A DNA stretch of 64,000 bases, taken from Thiobacter sp. AK1 (lineage in GTDB: Bacteria; Pseudomonadota; Gammaproteobacteria; Burkholderiales; Thiobacteraceae). The first letter of the stretch is position 1. The number at the start of each line of letters is the position of its first letter. Shown here piece after piece: positions 45,784 through 57,058 of this stretch. The notes under the pieces were generated by a model. It did no database searches and was not told the origin of the DNA. It saw nothing but the letters and a program-made list of their open reading frames with translations. The position numbers and the translations under genes were made by a program. The stretch is taken from contig NZ_JBAJEX010000002.1 in NCBI RefSeq assembly GCF_039822265.1, forward strand, positions 62,001-126,000. Direction: 5' to 3'.

Positions 45784-47889
45784 TCAGCCCTTCATGCGCG
45801 TGATGCGTGCCACGTCCGGTAGCTTGCGCAGCTCGCGCATCACCCGCGCCAGATGATTGCGGTCCTCCACCTGCAGGGTGAAATACATGGAGGTGTAGGC
45901 GCTACCCGGCTCCTCCTCCATGCTCACGTTCTCGATGTTGGAATTGGCCTCGGCGATGGCCGCCGCCACCTTGGCCAGCACCCCGCGCTGGTTGGCCACC
46001 ACCAGTTTCAGGCTCACCTCGAACGGCCGGCGCGTATCCGGGTCCCATTCCACATCCACCCACTTGTCTGGGTCCTCCCGGTATTTCGCCACCGCAGGGC
46101 AGTCATGGGTATGGACCACCAGTCCTTGCTCCTTGTTGATGAAGCCAATGATGGGGTCGCCTGGAATCGGTCGGCAGCATTTGGCGAATTGCACCGCCAG
46201 GCCTTCCGTGCCACGTATGGTGATCGGGCCCAGCGCCTTGCGGTCGGCGGGCTCCTCACCAATCGCCAACAGTCGGCGCGCCACCACCAGGTTCAAACGT
46301 TTGCCCAGACCAATTTCGGCCAGAAGCTCCTGCTTGCTGGCAAGCCTGTATTCCCGCAACAGCTCCTTCCAGTGGGCGTCATCGATGCGCGACAGCTCGC
46401 TGTTCAAGGCGCGCAATGCCTGTGCCAACAACTGCTCCCCCAGACTGGCCCCCTCCTCGGTACGCATGCGCTTGAGATAGTTGCGAATGTGGGAGCGCGC
46501 CTTGCCAGTGATCACGTAATTGAGCCAGGCGGGATTGGGACGGGCGGTGGGCGAGGTGATGATTTCCACCTGGTCGCCATTCTTGAGTTCGGTGCGCAGG
46601 GGCGCGAGCTCGTTGTTGACCTTCACGGCGACGCAATGGTTGCCCACGTCAGAATGCACGGCATAGGCAAAATCCACCGCCGTGGCACCCCGTGGCAAAG
46701 CCATGATCTTGCCCTTGGGGGTGAACACATAGACCTCGTCCGGGAAGAGATCCACCTTGATGTGTTCCAGGAATTCCACCGCATCACCCGACTCGCTCTG
46801 GATCTCCAGCAGGCTTTGCAGCCACTGGTGGGTCTTCTGCTGGGCGCTGTCAATGGGCTCCTCGCCGGTCTTGTACAGCCAATGGGAGGCCACGCCCGCC
46901 TCGGCGACCTTGTGCATTTCCTGGGTGCGGATCTGTACTTCGATGGGCGTGCCAAAGGGCCCGAATAAATGCGTGTGCAAAGACTGATAGCCATTGGCCT
47001 TGGGAATGGCGATATAGTCCTTGAACTTACCTGGAATCGGCTTGTACAGGCTATGCAGCGCGCCGAGAGCGAGATAACAGCTGGGCACGTCCTTCACCAC
47101 CACGCGAAAACCGTAGATGTCGAACACCTCGGAAAAACTCAGACCCTTTTCCTGCATCTTGCGATAGATGCTGTAGAGATGCTTCTCCCGGCCGGTGACC
47201 GTCGCCTCGATCCCCGCTTCCTTGAGCTTCTGGGCGATGGCTTCCTGCACCTTCTCGATGATGGCCTTGCGGTTGCCCCGCGCCGCCTTCACCGCCTTGG
47301 CCAGCACCTGATAGCGGGTGGGATAGAGGTAACGGAAGGCCAGATCCTCCAGCTCCAGATACAGGGCGTTGAGCCCGAGGCGATTGGCGATGGGCGCATA
47401 AATCTCCAGCGTCTCCCTGGCGATGCGCTTGCGCTTGTCCGGCGACATGGCATCCAGCGTGCGCATGTTGTGCAGCCGGTCCGCCAGCTTGATAAGGATG
47501 ACGCGCACGTCGCGCGCCATGGCCAGCAACATTTTGCGGAAATTCTCCGCCTGCTGGTGGGCCTCGGTCTGGAACTCGATCTTGTCCAGCTTGGACACCC
47601 CATCCACCAGCTCGGCCACGGATTTGCCAAACTGGGCGGCGATGTCCTCCTTGGAGACATCGGTGTCTTCCACCACGTCGTGGAGCAGGGCGGCGCACAG
47701 GGCCTGGGCATCCAGGTGCCACTTGGCCAGCAGGCTGGCCACCGCCACGGGATGCGAGATATAGGGTTCGCCGCTCTTGCGGAACTGGCCGTCGTGGGCC
47801 TCTCTGCTGAACTGGTAAGCCTTTTCGACGAGAGCGACGTCTTCTGGCTTGAGGTAGGTTAGCTGCTCACGAAGCTCGATCAGGTGCAT
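45784..47889 (-). CDS. spoT: Bifunctional (p)ppGpp synthetase/hydrolase SpoT
   Basis: A RelA/SpoT-homologue enzyme of 701 residues. The HD hydrolase has [19 protein letters not shown], then [13 protein letters not shown] (intact HD) and [14 protein letters not shown]. The synthetase has [34 protein letters not shown] and [22 protein letters not shown] domain ([30 protein letters not shown]), a zinc-finger/CC region ([14 protein letters not shown]) and a C-terminal ACT domain follow. The intact HD site and [15 protein letters not shown] support both activities. It lies near rpoZ and gmk, as in many proteobacteria. Confidence 0.95.
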   Translation of the reverse strand: MHLIELREQLTYLKPEDVALVEKAYQFSREAHDGQFRKSGEPYISHPVAVASLLAKWHLDAQALCAALLHDVVEDTDVSKEDIAAQFGKSVAELVDGVSKLDKIEFQTEAHQQAENFRKMLLAMARDVRVILIKLADRLHNMRTLDAMSPDKRKRIARETLEIYAPIANRLGLNALYLELEDLAFRYLYPTRYQVLAKAVKAARGNRKAIIEKVQEAIAQKLKEAGIEATVTGREKHLYSIYRKMQEKGLSFSEVFDIYGFRVVVKDVPSCYLALGALHSLYKPIPGKFKDYIAIPKANGYQSLHTHLFGPFGTPIEVQIRTQEMHKVAEAGVASHWLYKTGEEPIDSAQQKTHQWLQSLLEIQSESGDAVEFLEHIKVDLFPDEVYVFTPKGKIMALPRGATAVDFAYAVHSDVGNHCVAVKVNNELAPLRTELKNGDQVEIITSPTARPNPAWLNYVITGKARSHIRNYLKRMRTEEGASLGEQLLAQALRALNSELSRIDDAHWKELLREYRLASKQELLAEIGLGKRLNLVVARRLLAIGEEPADRKALGPITIRGTEGLAVQFAKCCRPIPGDPIIGFINKEQGLVVHTHDCPAVAKYREDPDKWVDVEWDPDTRRPFEVSLKLVVANQRGVLAKVAAAIAEANSNIENVSMEEEPGSAYTSMYFTLQVEDRNHLARVMRELRKLPDVARITRMKG

Positions 47890-47928
47890 GGGCGATCATG
47901 ACGCTGCGTGGCAGCCGGGGTGCCGAGA

Positions 47929-48135
47929 TCAGGCCTGCCCCTTGTTGAGCACTTCCAGCCCCACCTTGCCCGCGGCGATTTCGCGCAGGGCGATCACCGT
48001 AGGCTTGTCGCGGTTGGGCTCCACCAGCGGCGTGGCGCCGTTGGCGATCTGGCGCGCGCGCGCGGTGGCGGCGAGCGCCAGCTCAAAGCGGTTGGGAATG
48101 TGTTTCAGGCAATCGTCAACGGTGATGCGTGCCAT
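47929..48135 (-). CDS. rpoZ: RNA polymerase omega subunit
   Basis: A small assembly subunit of RNA polymerase that helps form a ppGpp site. The 68 residues read [20 protein letters not shown] with [19 protein letters not shown] and [10 protein letters not shown], the complete omega signature. The ATG at 48135 gives the canonical start. It lies between gmk and spoT on the minus strand, the usual proteobacterial order. Confidence 0.95.
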   Translation of the reverse strand: MARITVDDCLKHIPNRFELALAATARARQIANGATPLVEPNRDKPTVIALREIAAGKVGLEVLNKGQA

Positions 48136-48169
48136 GATGACCTCACGGGAATGCTTGGAAATGTTGCGG

Positions 48170-49655
<1,486 letters not shown>

Positions 49656-49765
49656 CGACGCTCTTCCCAAACAAGCCCCGCCCTTTGACTTCCCCGGGGC
49701 AAATGTCGAAAATGGCAACAAACCGGCGGTTTGTCAAACAGAAGCACACACTTGGGCTCTCGATA

Positions 49766-50707
49766 ATGGCAACGCAACCCAACCGGGCGCTTCCGGATGG
49801 CTATCAGCTGCTGAATTACAAGATCGCCAAGCAACTCTCCGGCGGCGGTTTTTCCATCGTCTATCTCGCCCACGACGAGAACGGCGTGCCGGTAGCGATC
49901 AAAGAATACCTACCCAGCCAACTCGTGCTGCGCGAGGAGGGGTCCGTGGTGCAAGCCACCACCGCAGAGAACCTGGCCACCTTCCGCTACGGCATGAAAT
50001 GCTTCTTCGAGGAAGGGCGCGCGCTGGCCAAGATCAACCACCCCAATGTGGTGCGCGTGATCAACTTTTTCCGCGCCAACGAGACGGTTTATATGGTCAT
50101 GCGGTACGAGCGCGGCAAGACGTTGCAAGAGGAAATCCAGTCCCGCAAGCGCACCGTCAAGGAGACCTTTATCCGCCGCGTGTTCGCGGAGATGCTCAAC
50201 GGCCTACGCGAAGTCCACACCCACAAGATCCTGCATCTGGATATCAAGCCCGCCAACATCTACATCCGCATCGACGGCTCGCCCGTGCTACTGGATTTCG
50301 GCGCGGCACGCCAAACCCTCACCAGTGAAAAGAGCCGGCTTTCGCCCATGTACACGCCGGGCTTCGCCGCCCCCGAGCAATACAAGAACCGGGACATCCT
50401 CGGCCCCTGGACCGACATCTACAGTGTCGGCGCCAGCATGTTCGCCTGCCTGGCCGGTTTCGCGCCCCAGGCTGCGGACCAGCGCCTGGTTAACGACAAG
50501 CTCGCCTCGGCGCGCAAGCTGTGGGGTGGTCAGTATTCGGACCAATTGCTGGACATCATCGACTGGTGCTTACAGCTCAACTATATGGACCGCCCGCAAA
50601 GCGTCTTCCAGCTGCAGAAGGCGCTGCTGGAAGTGGTGCCCACGCCGGAAAAGAAAAAATCCCTCATTGATAGCATCAAGACCACGCTCACCAAAGAAAT
50701 CTTCTGA
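49766..50707 (+). CDS. Hanks-type serine/threonine protein kinase
   Basis: A cytoplasmic kinase of 313 residues with little beyond the catalytic domain. The glycine loop is LSGGGFSIVYLAHD, Lys46 is in VAIKEYL, the catalytic loop is HLDIKPANIYIR (His157-Leu-Asp159, with HLD instead of HRD), and the metal DFG is at 177-179 (LLDFGAAR). The activation segment has SPMYTPGFAAPEQY. There is no transmembrane segment or PASTA sensor domain. It is followed 9 bp later by a PP2C phosphatase, its likely antagonist. The ATG at 49766 has a weak ribosome site; an in-frame ATG at 49712 is an alternative. Confidence 0.9.
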   Translation: MATQPNRALPDGYQLLNYKIAKQLSGGGFSIVYLAHDENGVPVAIKEYLPSQLVLREEGSVVQATTAENLATFRYGMKCFFEEGRALAKINHPNVVRVINFFRANETVYMVMRYERGKTLQEEIQSRKRTVKETFIRRVFAEMLNGLREVHTHKILHLDIKPANIYIRIDGSPVLLDFGAARQTLTSEKSRLSPMYTPGFAAPEQYKNRDILGPWTDIYSVGASMFACLAGFAPQAADQRLVNDKLASARKLWGGQYSDQLLDIIDWCLQLNYMDRPQSVFQLQKALLEVVPTPEKKKSLIDSIKTTLTKEIF

Positions 50708-50716
50708 CCAGCCAGC

Positions 50717-51637
50717 ATGAAATTTTCCATTTCACAGGCCAGCCGCCAGGGGGGCCGCAAATACAACCAGGATCGCGTGGCGTATTCCTATAGCAAGGAC
50801 GCGCTGCTCATGGTGGTAGCGGATGGCATGGGCGGGCATTTCCATGGCGAGGTGGCGGCCCAGCTCACCGTGCAAATGGTCACCGACTTGTTCCAGAAGC
50901 ACGCGCGGCCTCAGCTCAAGGACCCCTTGGCGTTCCTGAACCACGCCCTGCATTCGGCCCACAAGGCCATCACTGACTATGCCGACAAGCATGGGCTGTT
51001 GGAATCGCCGCGCACCACCTGTGTCGCCTGCGTGGTGCAAAACAACACCGCCTGCTGGGCCCACGTCGGCGATTCGCGCCTGTATTTCTTCCGCGGCATG
51101 AAGCTGATCGCTCGCACCCATGATCATTCCAAGGTGCAGCAGCTGTTCGATCAGGGGCGCATCAGCGAGGCCGAGATGCTCACTCATCCAGAGCGCAACA
51201 AGATCTATAACTGCCTGGGAGGCTTGCTGCCGCCCGAGGTGGAGCTGTCGCGCCGCGTGCCCATCCAGCAAGGAGACACCATCCTGCTTTGCACAGACGG
51301 CGTCTGGAGCGTGCTTTCGGAAACGGAGATCGCCTCCATCCTGGACACCTACACCATCACCAGCGCGGTGCCGGAACTGTTGGATCACGCCGAATTCCGC
51401 GGCGGCGAAGACGGAGACAACCTCTCCGCCGTGGGCATGACCTGGGGCGAGCCGGTGAAGCGCGGCTTAATCGAGGAGCTGGTCACCACCCATGCCATGC
51501 CCATGGACGAGGTGAGCACCCAGCTCGATCCCTTCAGCGTGGCGCGCGATCCTGCCGGCAAGACGCCCATCACCGAGGCGGACATCGAAAGGGCCATCGC
51601 GGAAATCCAGGAAGCCATCCGCAAATATTCCAAGTAG
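50717..51637 (+). CDS. PP2C-family serine/threonine phosphatase
   Basis: A metal-dependent protein phosphatase of 306 residues. The PP2C motifs are GGRKYNQDRVAYSY, VVADGMGGHFHGEVAAQLT (metal-binding Asp), CWAHVGDSRLYFFRG, TDGVWSVLS and the C-terminal EDGDNLSAVGMTWG. An extra helical tail of about 60 residues follows the catalytic domain. It starts 9 bp after the Ser/Thr kinase gene. No third gene (FHA or sensor) is seen beside them, so the regulated target is unknown. Confidence 0.93.
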   Translation: MKFSISQASRQGGRKYNQDRVAYSYSKDALLMVVADGMGGHFHGEVAAQLTVQMVTDLFQKHARPQLKDPLAFLNHALHSAHKAITDYADKHGLLESPRTTCVACVVQNNTACWAHVGDSRLYFFRGMKLIARTHDHSKVQQLFDQGRISEAEMLTHPERNKIYNCLGGLLPPEVELSRRVPIQQGDTILLCTDGVWSVLSETEIASILDTYTITSAVPELLDHAEFRGGEDGDNLSAVGMTWGEPVKRGLIEELVTTHAMPMDEVSTQLDPFSVARDPAGKTPITEADIERAIAEIQEAIRKYSK

Positions 51638-51695
51638 GCCCACACAGGCGGAATCTGGGATAATCACGCTTGGTTTTCCTGCCTTGTGAGCGCCC

Positions 51696-52412
51696 ATGCG
51701 TCCCAGCCAACGCCAGCCCGACCAGTTGCGCCCCGTGCGCATCACCCGCAATTACACCAAGCACGCCGAAGGGGCAGTGCTGATCGAGTGCGGCGATACC
51801 CGCGTGATCTGCACCGCCAGCGTTCTGGACAAGGTGCCCCCCCACGTCAAGGCCAGCGGCGGCGGCTGGCTCACCGCCGAATACGGCATGCTGCCCCGCT
51901 CCACCGGCACCCGCACCGACCGCGAGGCGGCGCGCGGCAAGCAGTCAGGGCGCACCCAAGAGATCCAGCGCTTGATCGGTCGCGCCCTGCGGGCGGTGGT
52001 GGATCTCGCCAAACTGGGCGAGCGCACCGTGCACGTCGATTGCGACGTGATCCAGGCCGACGGCGGCACGCGCACCGCCAGCATCACCGGCGCCTTCGTC
52101 GCCGTGCACGATGCGGTGAGCTGGCTTATCGCCCGGGGCCTGATTGCAGAATCGCCGATCCGCGATTTCGTGGCGGCGGTGTCGGTGGGCATCTACCAGG
52201 GCGTGCCGGTGCTGGATTTGGACTATGCCGAGGATTCCAATTGCGACACCGACATGAACGTGGTGATGACCGGCAGCGGGGGTTTCGTAGAGGTGCAGGG
52301 CACGGCGGAGGGTAGCCCCTTCACCCGGGGGGAAATGAATGCCCTGCTGGATTTGGCCGAGAAAGGCATCCGCGAATTGATCGCGGCGCAGAAGGCGGCC
52401 TTGAAAGGCTGA
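51696..52412 (+). CDS. rph: RNase PH
   Basis: A phosphorolytic 3'-5' exoribonuclease that trims tRNA precursors. The 238 residues have the family core [83 protein letters not shown] and [26 protein letters not shown]. The length is complete, with no frameshift of the E. coli K-12 kind. It heads rph-rdgB, 58 bp after the phosphatase gene. Confidence 0.96.
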   Translation: MRPSQRQPDQLRPVRITRNYTKHAEGAVLIECGDTRVICTASVLDKVPPHVKASGGGWLTAEYGMLPRSTGTRTDREAARGKQSGRTQEIQRLIGRALRAVVDLAKLGERTVHVDCDVIQADGGTRTASITGAFVAVHDAVSWLIARGLIAESPIRDFVAAVSVGIYQGVPVLDLDYAEDSNCDTDMNVVMTGSGGFVEVQGTAEGSPFTRGEMNALLDLAEKGIRELIAAQKAALKG

Positions 52413-52487
52413 GCGTCGTCAGCCATAAGGCCCAGTGCGAGATGCTGGAGTTTCCTTGCACCGTCTGTGCCCAAGACTCGTGGACAT

Positions 52488-53090
52488 ATGAAAAAACTCG
52501 TCATCGCCTCCAACAATACTGGCAAGCTCAAGGAGATTCACCGCATCCTAGAGCCCCTGGGGCTAGAGGTACTGCCCCAGTCGGCATTCAACATTCCGGA
52601 AGCGGAAGAGCCCCATTGCACATTCATCGAAAACTGCCTTGCCAAGGCGCGCCATGCGGCAGAGCACGCCGGGCTGCCGGCCCTGGCCGATGATTCCGGC
52701 ATCTGCGTGGATGCGCTCAACGGCGCGCCTGGCGTGTATTCCGCTCGCTTCGCCGGCGAGCCCAAGTCCGACCAACGCAATAACGAAAAGCTGGTTGCCC
52801 TGCTCAAAAACGAACCCAACCGCAAGGCCCACTACTACTGCGTGATCGTGCTGGTGCGACATCCCCACGACCCGGAGCCACTGATCGCCGAAGGCCGGTG
52901 GGATGGGGAGATCATCGATCACCCGCGGGGCAGCGGCGGTTTCGGTTACGATCCCCATTTCCTGATCCCGGACTTGGGCAAGACGGGCGCCGAGCTGCCC
53001 ATGGACGTGAAAAACCGCATAAGCCACCGCGGCAAGGCACTCGCCGCGTTGGTGGAAAAACTGAAATCCAGCGGTCTTTGGCAGCCCTGA
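52488..53090 (+). CDS. rdgB: XTP/dITP pyrophosphatase (RdgB/HAM1)
   Basis: Removes non-canonical purine nucleotides (dITP, XTP) from the pool. The 200-residue protein shows MKKLVIASNNTGKLKEIHRIL (nucleotide loop), ALADDSGICVDALNGAPGVYSARFAG and the C-terminal GSGGFGYDPHFLIPDLGKTGAELPMDVKNRISHRGKAL. The ATG at 52488 gives the canonical SNNxGK start. It lies between rph and pncA. Confidence 0.95.
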   Translation: MKKLVIASNNTGKLKEIHRILEPLGLEVLPQSAFNIPEAEEPHCTFIENCLAKARHAAEHAGLPALADDSGICVDALNGAPGVYSARFAGEPKSDQRNNEKLVALLKNEPNRKAHYYCVIVLVRHPHDPEPLIAEGRWDGEIIDHPRGSGGFGYDPHFLIPDLGKTGAELPMDVKNRISHRGKALAALVEKLKSSGLWQP

Positions 53091-53189
53091 AAAAGCCTTT
53101 TGACGCCGAGGGTCAAGGCAGGCTTTCCAGGTGTCCTTGCCGCATCCTTCCCTTGCGCGTATGACACGAGTAAAGATGCGAGGAAACCC

Positions 53190-53774
53190 ATGAACCCCAT
53201 TAAGCCCGCCGACGGCGACGCCCTCCTCATCGTCGATGTGCAAAACGACTTCCTTCCAGGTGGCGCGCTGGCCGTGCCGGAAGGCGATGCAGTCATCGAA
53301 CCCTTAAACCGGGTGCTGGACATCTTCCATACCCGGGGCTTGCCCATTTTTGCGAGCCGCGACTGGCATCCGCCCAACCATTGCTCCTTCCGTGAGCGGG
53401 GCGGGCCCTGGCCGCCCCACTGCATCGCCGACACGGAAGGTGCGCAGTTCCCCACGGCGCTTAAGCTACCCGCCTTCACCGCCATCATCTCCAAGGCCAC
53501 CACGCCCGAGAAGGATGCCTATTCCGCCTTCGAAGATACGCCGCTGACCATGCAGCTCAGGATGTATGGCGTCAAACGGGTGCTGGTGGGCGGGCTGGCC
53601 ACCGATTACTGCGTGCTCAACACCGTGAAGGATGCGGTGAAGAACGGCTTTGCCGTAGTGCTGCTCACGGATGCCATCCGCGCGGTGAACGTGCATCCGG
53701 GCGATGGAAAGAAGGCGCTTGCCGAAATGCGGGCGCTCGGCGTGACGGAAGCCGAAAGCCACGATATCCAGTGA
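53190..53774 (+). CDS. pncA: Nicotinamidase
   Basis: Converts nicotinamide to nicotinate, the first step of NAD salvage. The 194 residues have LLIVDVQNDFLPGGALAVPEG (catalytic Asp), ASRDWHPPNHCSFRERGGPW (metal/substrate His), ISKATTPEKDAYSAFEDTPL (catalytic Lys) and VLVGGLATDYCVLNTVKDAV (nucleophile Cys). It is followed 10 bp later by nicotinate phosphoribosyltransferase, so this gene pair makes NaMN from nicotinamide. Confidence 0.93.
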   Translation: MNPIKPADGDALLIVDVQNDFLPGGALAVPEGDAVIEPLNRVLDIFHTRGLPIFASRDWHPPNHCSFRERGGPWPPHCIADTEGAQFPTALKLPAFTAIISKATTPEKDAYSAFEDTPLTMQLRMYGVKRVLVGGLATDYCVLNTVKDAVKNGFAVVLLTDAIRAVNVHPGDGKKALAEMRALGVTEAESHDIQ

Positions 53775-53784
53775 GGTCGATGCC

Positions 53785-55125
53785 ATGCGCAGCACCCAGG
53801 TGAGTGGGCTTCTCACCGACCTTTACCAGTTCACCATGCTTCAGGGCTATCTGGAGAGCCACATGGACGAGGTGGCGGTGTACGAGTTCTTCGTGCGCAA
53901 GCTGCCGCCCCGGCGCAACTTCCTGGTGGCGGCCGGGCTGGAATCGGTTCTCGATTATTTGCTCACGGTCCGCTTCGCTCCGGACGAGATCCGCTTCCTG
54001 GAAAAAACCGGCCGCTTCAACCGGCGCTTCCTCGACTATCTGGAAAATTTCAGCTTCAGCGGCGACGTGTACGCCATGCCGGAGGGCCGGGTATTCTTCC
54101 CGGATGAACCCATCCTGCGCATCACCGCGCCCATTCTGGAAGCGCAGCTTATAGAGACGCGCATTATCAACCTGCTGCACTACCAGACCCTGGTGGCCTC
54201 GAAAGCCGCGCGCGTGGTGCTCGCCGCTCCGAATCGTCTGCTGGTCGACTTCGGCCTGCGCCGCGCCCACGGCGCCGAGGCGGCGCTGTTGGGCGCGCGG
54301 GCGGCCTTCATCGCCGGTTTCCATGGCAGCTCCAACGTGCTGGCCGAGCATTTGTTCGGCATTCCCAGTTACGGCACCATGGCCCACTCCTTCATCCAGG
54401 CCCATGACGACGAGGCGGCCGCCTTCGAGCATTTCGCCCACGCCCAGCCTGGCAACGTGGTGCTGCTCATCGACACCTACGACACGGAAGCCGCGGCGGA
54501 AAAAGTGGTGCGCCTTGCACCCAGGTTGAAGGCCGCCGGCATCGCCATCCGCGCGGTACGCATTGACAGCGGCGACCTCGCTGACCATGCCAAGAAGGTG
54601 CGCAGAATCCTGGATGCCGGCGGACTCAAAGACACCGGCATCTTCGCCAGCGGCAACCTCGACGAATACGAGATCCAACGCCTGCTCGCCCAAGATGCGC
54701 CCATCACGGGCTTCGGCGTGGGCACGCGCATGCTCACCTCCAGCGATGCGCCCTATCTCGACTGTGCCTACAAGCTCATGGAATATGCCGGCCACGCGCG
54801 ACGCAAGCGTTCCGAGGGCAAGGCCACCTGGCCTGGCCGCAAGCAGGTTTATCGAACATACGATGGTGAAGGGCGCATGGCGGGCGATACCCTCTGCCTC
54901 GATAGCGAGGGCTATACGGGCGAGCCCTTACTGCAAATGGTGATGAAGGAGGGCAAGCGCACCGCGCATCTGCCTGGACTCGCCGAGGCGCGCAAGCTGT
55001 GTGCCCAGGATCTTTTGCGCCTACCCGAGGCACTGAAAAGTCTGGACGGCGCGCCTCCCTATCCTGTCACCGTCTCCCGCGGCCTTAAGGAGATGGCCGC
55101 CGCGGTGGATGAACATCGCGCCTAA
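53785..55125 (+). CDS. pncB: Nicotinate phosphoribosyltransferase
   Basis: Joins nicotinate and PRPP to nicotinate mononucleotide. The 446-residue protein is of the PncB2 type rather than the E. coli PncB length. It has GLLTDLYQFTMLQGYLESHM, DFGLRRAHGAEAALLGARAAFIAGFHGSSNVL, TMAHSFIQAHDDEAAAFEHF and the phosphate/substrate loop AIRAVRIDSGDLADHAKKVRRILDAGGL, then GFGVGTRML. It follows pncA by 10 bp and forms a salvage pair inside the rph-rdgB-...-hemW strand. Confidence 0.93.
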   Translation: MRSTQVSGLLTDLYQFTMLQGYLESHMDEVAVYEFFVRKLPPRRNFLVAAGLESVLDYLLTVRFAPDEIRFLEKTGRFNRRFLDYLENFSFSGDVYAMPEGRVFFPDEPILRITAPILEAQLIETRIINLLHYQTLVASKAARVVLAAPNRLLVDFGLRRAHGAEAALLGARAAFIAGFHGSSNVLAEHLFGIPSYGTMAHSFIQAHDDEAAAFEHFAHAQPGNVVLLIDTYDTEAAAEKVVRLAPRLKAAGIAIRAVRIDSGDLADHAKKVRRILDAGGLKDTGIFASGNLDEYEIQRLLAQDAPITGFGVGTRMLTSSDAPYLDCAYKLMEYAGHARRKRSEGKATWPGRKQVYRTYDGEGRMAGDTLCLDSEGYTGEPLLQMVMKEGKRTAHLPGLAEARKLCAQDLLRLPEALKSLDGAPPYPVTVSRGLKEMAAAVDEHRA

Positions 55126-55190
55126 GGCAGTCCCAGGATGGGAGCAGGTCAGGTGCGCATGGGCTGCGCCCCTCTCCGAGGGTGAATGCC

Positions 55191-56381
55191 ATGTCCCAGA
55201 CGCTTTCTTCTAGCAAGGCAGAAACATCGGCTGTGTGCCTGCCCGTGCCGCCGCCGCTCTCCCTCTACATCCACATCCCCTGGTGCGTGCGCAAGTGCCC
55301 CTATTGCGATTTCAACTCCCACCCGTTGCGCACGCCGTTGCCGGAACAGGACTACCTGGAAGCCCTCACCCGTGACCTGCAAGCGGCCCTGTCATGTGTC
55401 CGGGGCCGGCGCGTGCACACGGTATTCATCGGGGGTGGCACGCCCAGTCTCCTGTCGGCGGCCGCCGTGGACCGGCTGCTTTCCACCGTGCACACCCTGC
55501 TTCCCCTGGATCCCCAGGCGGAAATCACCCTGGAAGCCAACCCGGGCACCTTCGAAGTGGAAAAATTCCGCGCCTTTCGCGATGCTGGCATCAATCGCCT
55601 GTCCCTGGGCGTGCAGAGCTTCAACGACCGGCATCTCAGCGCCTTGGGCCGCATCCACGATGGCCGCGAGGCGCGCGCCGCCCTGGACTGCGCCCTGACC
55701 CTGTTTCCCCGCGTCAACGTTGATCTCATGTATGGCCTGCCGGGCCAAAGCGTGGCCGAGGCGGTGGCGGATCTGGAGACCGCGCTTGCCACCGGCCTCT
55801 CCCACGTCTCCACCTACCACCTCACCATCGAGCCCCACACCCTGTTTTATGCGCGGCCGCCGAAGCAACCGGATGAGGACAGCACCGCCTCAATAGAGGA
55901 GGAAATCGATGCGCGCCTCGCAGCTGCGGGGTTTTTCCGCTACGAGACCTCGGCGGCGGCACGCCCTGGCCACGCCTGTCAGCACAATCTGAACTACTGG
56001 CTGTTCGGCGATTATCTCGGCATCGGCGCCGGCGCCCACGGCAAACTGAGCACGCAGCAGGGCATCACGCGCGAGATCCGGTTCAAACAGCCCCGCGCCT
56101 ACATGGAGGCGGCTTATCGGGGCGATGCCGTACAGGCCAGAGAACCGGTTGCCCCACGGGCGCTGCCCTTCGAATTCATGATGAACGCCCTACGCCTGAG
56201 GGAAGGTTTCGAGCCTGCGTTGTTTGCCGAGCGCACCGGGCTTTCGCTCACGGTCGTGGAACCCATCCTGCGGCAGGCACAGGCACGTGGGCTTCTGCAA
56301 TGGGACGCGCACCGCATTCGGGCCACGCCCCTGGGTCAGCGCTTTCTGAACGATCTGCTCACCCTGTTCTTGCCGGAGTGA
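55191..56381 (+). CDS. hemW: Radical SAM family haem chaperone HemW
   Basis: A haem-binding radical-SAM protein involved in haem delivery, formerly mislabelled as coproporphyrinogen oxidase. The 396 residues have LYIHIPWCVRKCPYCDFNSH with the CxxxCxxC iron-sulfur motif (C-V-R-K-C-P-Y-C), VFIGGGTPSLLSAAAV, GVQSFNDRHLSALGRIHDG and DLMYGLPGQSV, then the HemW C-terminal domain. The ATG at 55191 is used because GAGGGTG is then well spaced; the in-frame GTG at 55182 is an alternative. The rph/rdgB to hemW neighbourhood is typical of betaproteobacteria. Confidence 0.95.
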   Translation: MSQTLSSSKAETSAVCLPVPPPLSLYIHIPWCVRKCPYCDFNSHPLRTPLPEQDYLEALTRDLQAALSCVRGRRVHTVFIGGGTPSLLSAAAVDRLLSTVHTLLPLDPQAEITLEANPGTFEVEKFRAFRDAGINRLSLGVQSFNDRHLSALGRIHDGREARAALDCALTLFPRVNVDLMYGLPGQSVAEAVADLETALATGLSHVSTYHLTIEPHTLFYARPPKQPDEDSTASIEEEIDARLAAAGFFRYETSAAARPGHACQHNLNYWLFGDYLGIGAGAHGKLSTQQGITREIRFKQPRAYMEAAYRGDAVQAREPVAPRALPFEFMMNALRLREGFEPALFAERTGLSLTVVEPILRQAQARGLLQWDAHRIRATPLGQRFLNDLLTLFLPE

Positions 56382-56448
56382 GTCATCGCCCTTGTTGCGC
56401 GCCCCAGTCGTGGCCTACCATGGGCAGATAACACTCAGGAGGAAAGCC

Positions 56449-57057
56449 ATGGACGTCCGCACCGCCATCGAAATGCGCCGCTCCATCAAGGGCTTCGACC
56501 CCCAGCACCGCATGACGGAGGAGGAGATCGAAACCCTGATGGGGCTCACCATCCTCTCCCCCACAGCCTTCAACATCCAGCACTGGCGCTTCGTGCTGGT
56601 GCGCGACCCGGTGCTCCGGACTGAGATTCGCAAGCTGGCCTGGGACCAGCCCCAAGTGACGGATGCCTCGCTGCTCGTCATCCTGTGTGCGGACCTCAAG
56701 GCCTGGCAGAAGGACCCCGCGCGCTATTGGCGCAACGCCCCTGAAGCAGTCCGAGACTTCGTCGTCCCCGCCATCCACCAGTATTACGCGGGCCGCGAGC
56801 AAGTGGAGCGGGACGAAGCCATGCGATCCTGCGGCCTGGCGGGCATGACCCTGATGCTGGCGGCCAAGGAAATGGGCTATGACACCTGCCCCATGGACGG
56901 TTTCGATTTCGAGGCCGTGGCGCGGCTCATCAAGCTGCCGCGGGACCACGTGATTTCCTTCATGATCGCCGTGGGCAAGGCCGTGAAGGAACCCTGGCCG
57001 CGTGGCGGACAACTTCCCCTGTCGGAAGTGCTCATCACCGATCGTTTTGGAGGCTGA
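56449..57057 (+). CDS. Nitroreductase-family FMN oxidoreductase
   Basis: A 202-residue flavin oxidoreductase-fold protein. Signatures are MDVRTAIEMRRSIKGFDPQH (RRSxKxF FMN-phosphate site), LGLTILSPTAFNIQHWRFVLV (PTxxNxQxW) and GLAGMTLMLAAKEMGYDTCPMDGFD. It ends FMIAVGKAVKEPWPRGGQLPLSEVL. The substrate is unknown. The ATG at 56449 has an AGGAGG ribosome site. Its stop is one base before the ATG of the FolE-like gene, implying coexpression and possibly a shared pathway. Confidence 0.92.
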   Translation: MDVRTAIEMRRSIKGFDPQHRMTEEEIETLMGLTILSPTAFNIQHWRFVLVRDPVLRTEIRKLAWDQPQVTDASLLVILCADLKAWQKDPARYWRNAPEAVRDFVVPAIHQYYAGREQVERDEAMRSCGLAGMTLMLAAKEMGYDTCPMDGFDFEAVARLIKLPRDHVISFMIAVGKAVKEPWPRGGQLPLSEVLITDRFGG

Positions 57058-57058
57058 C

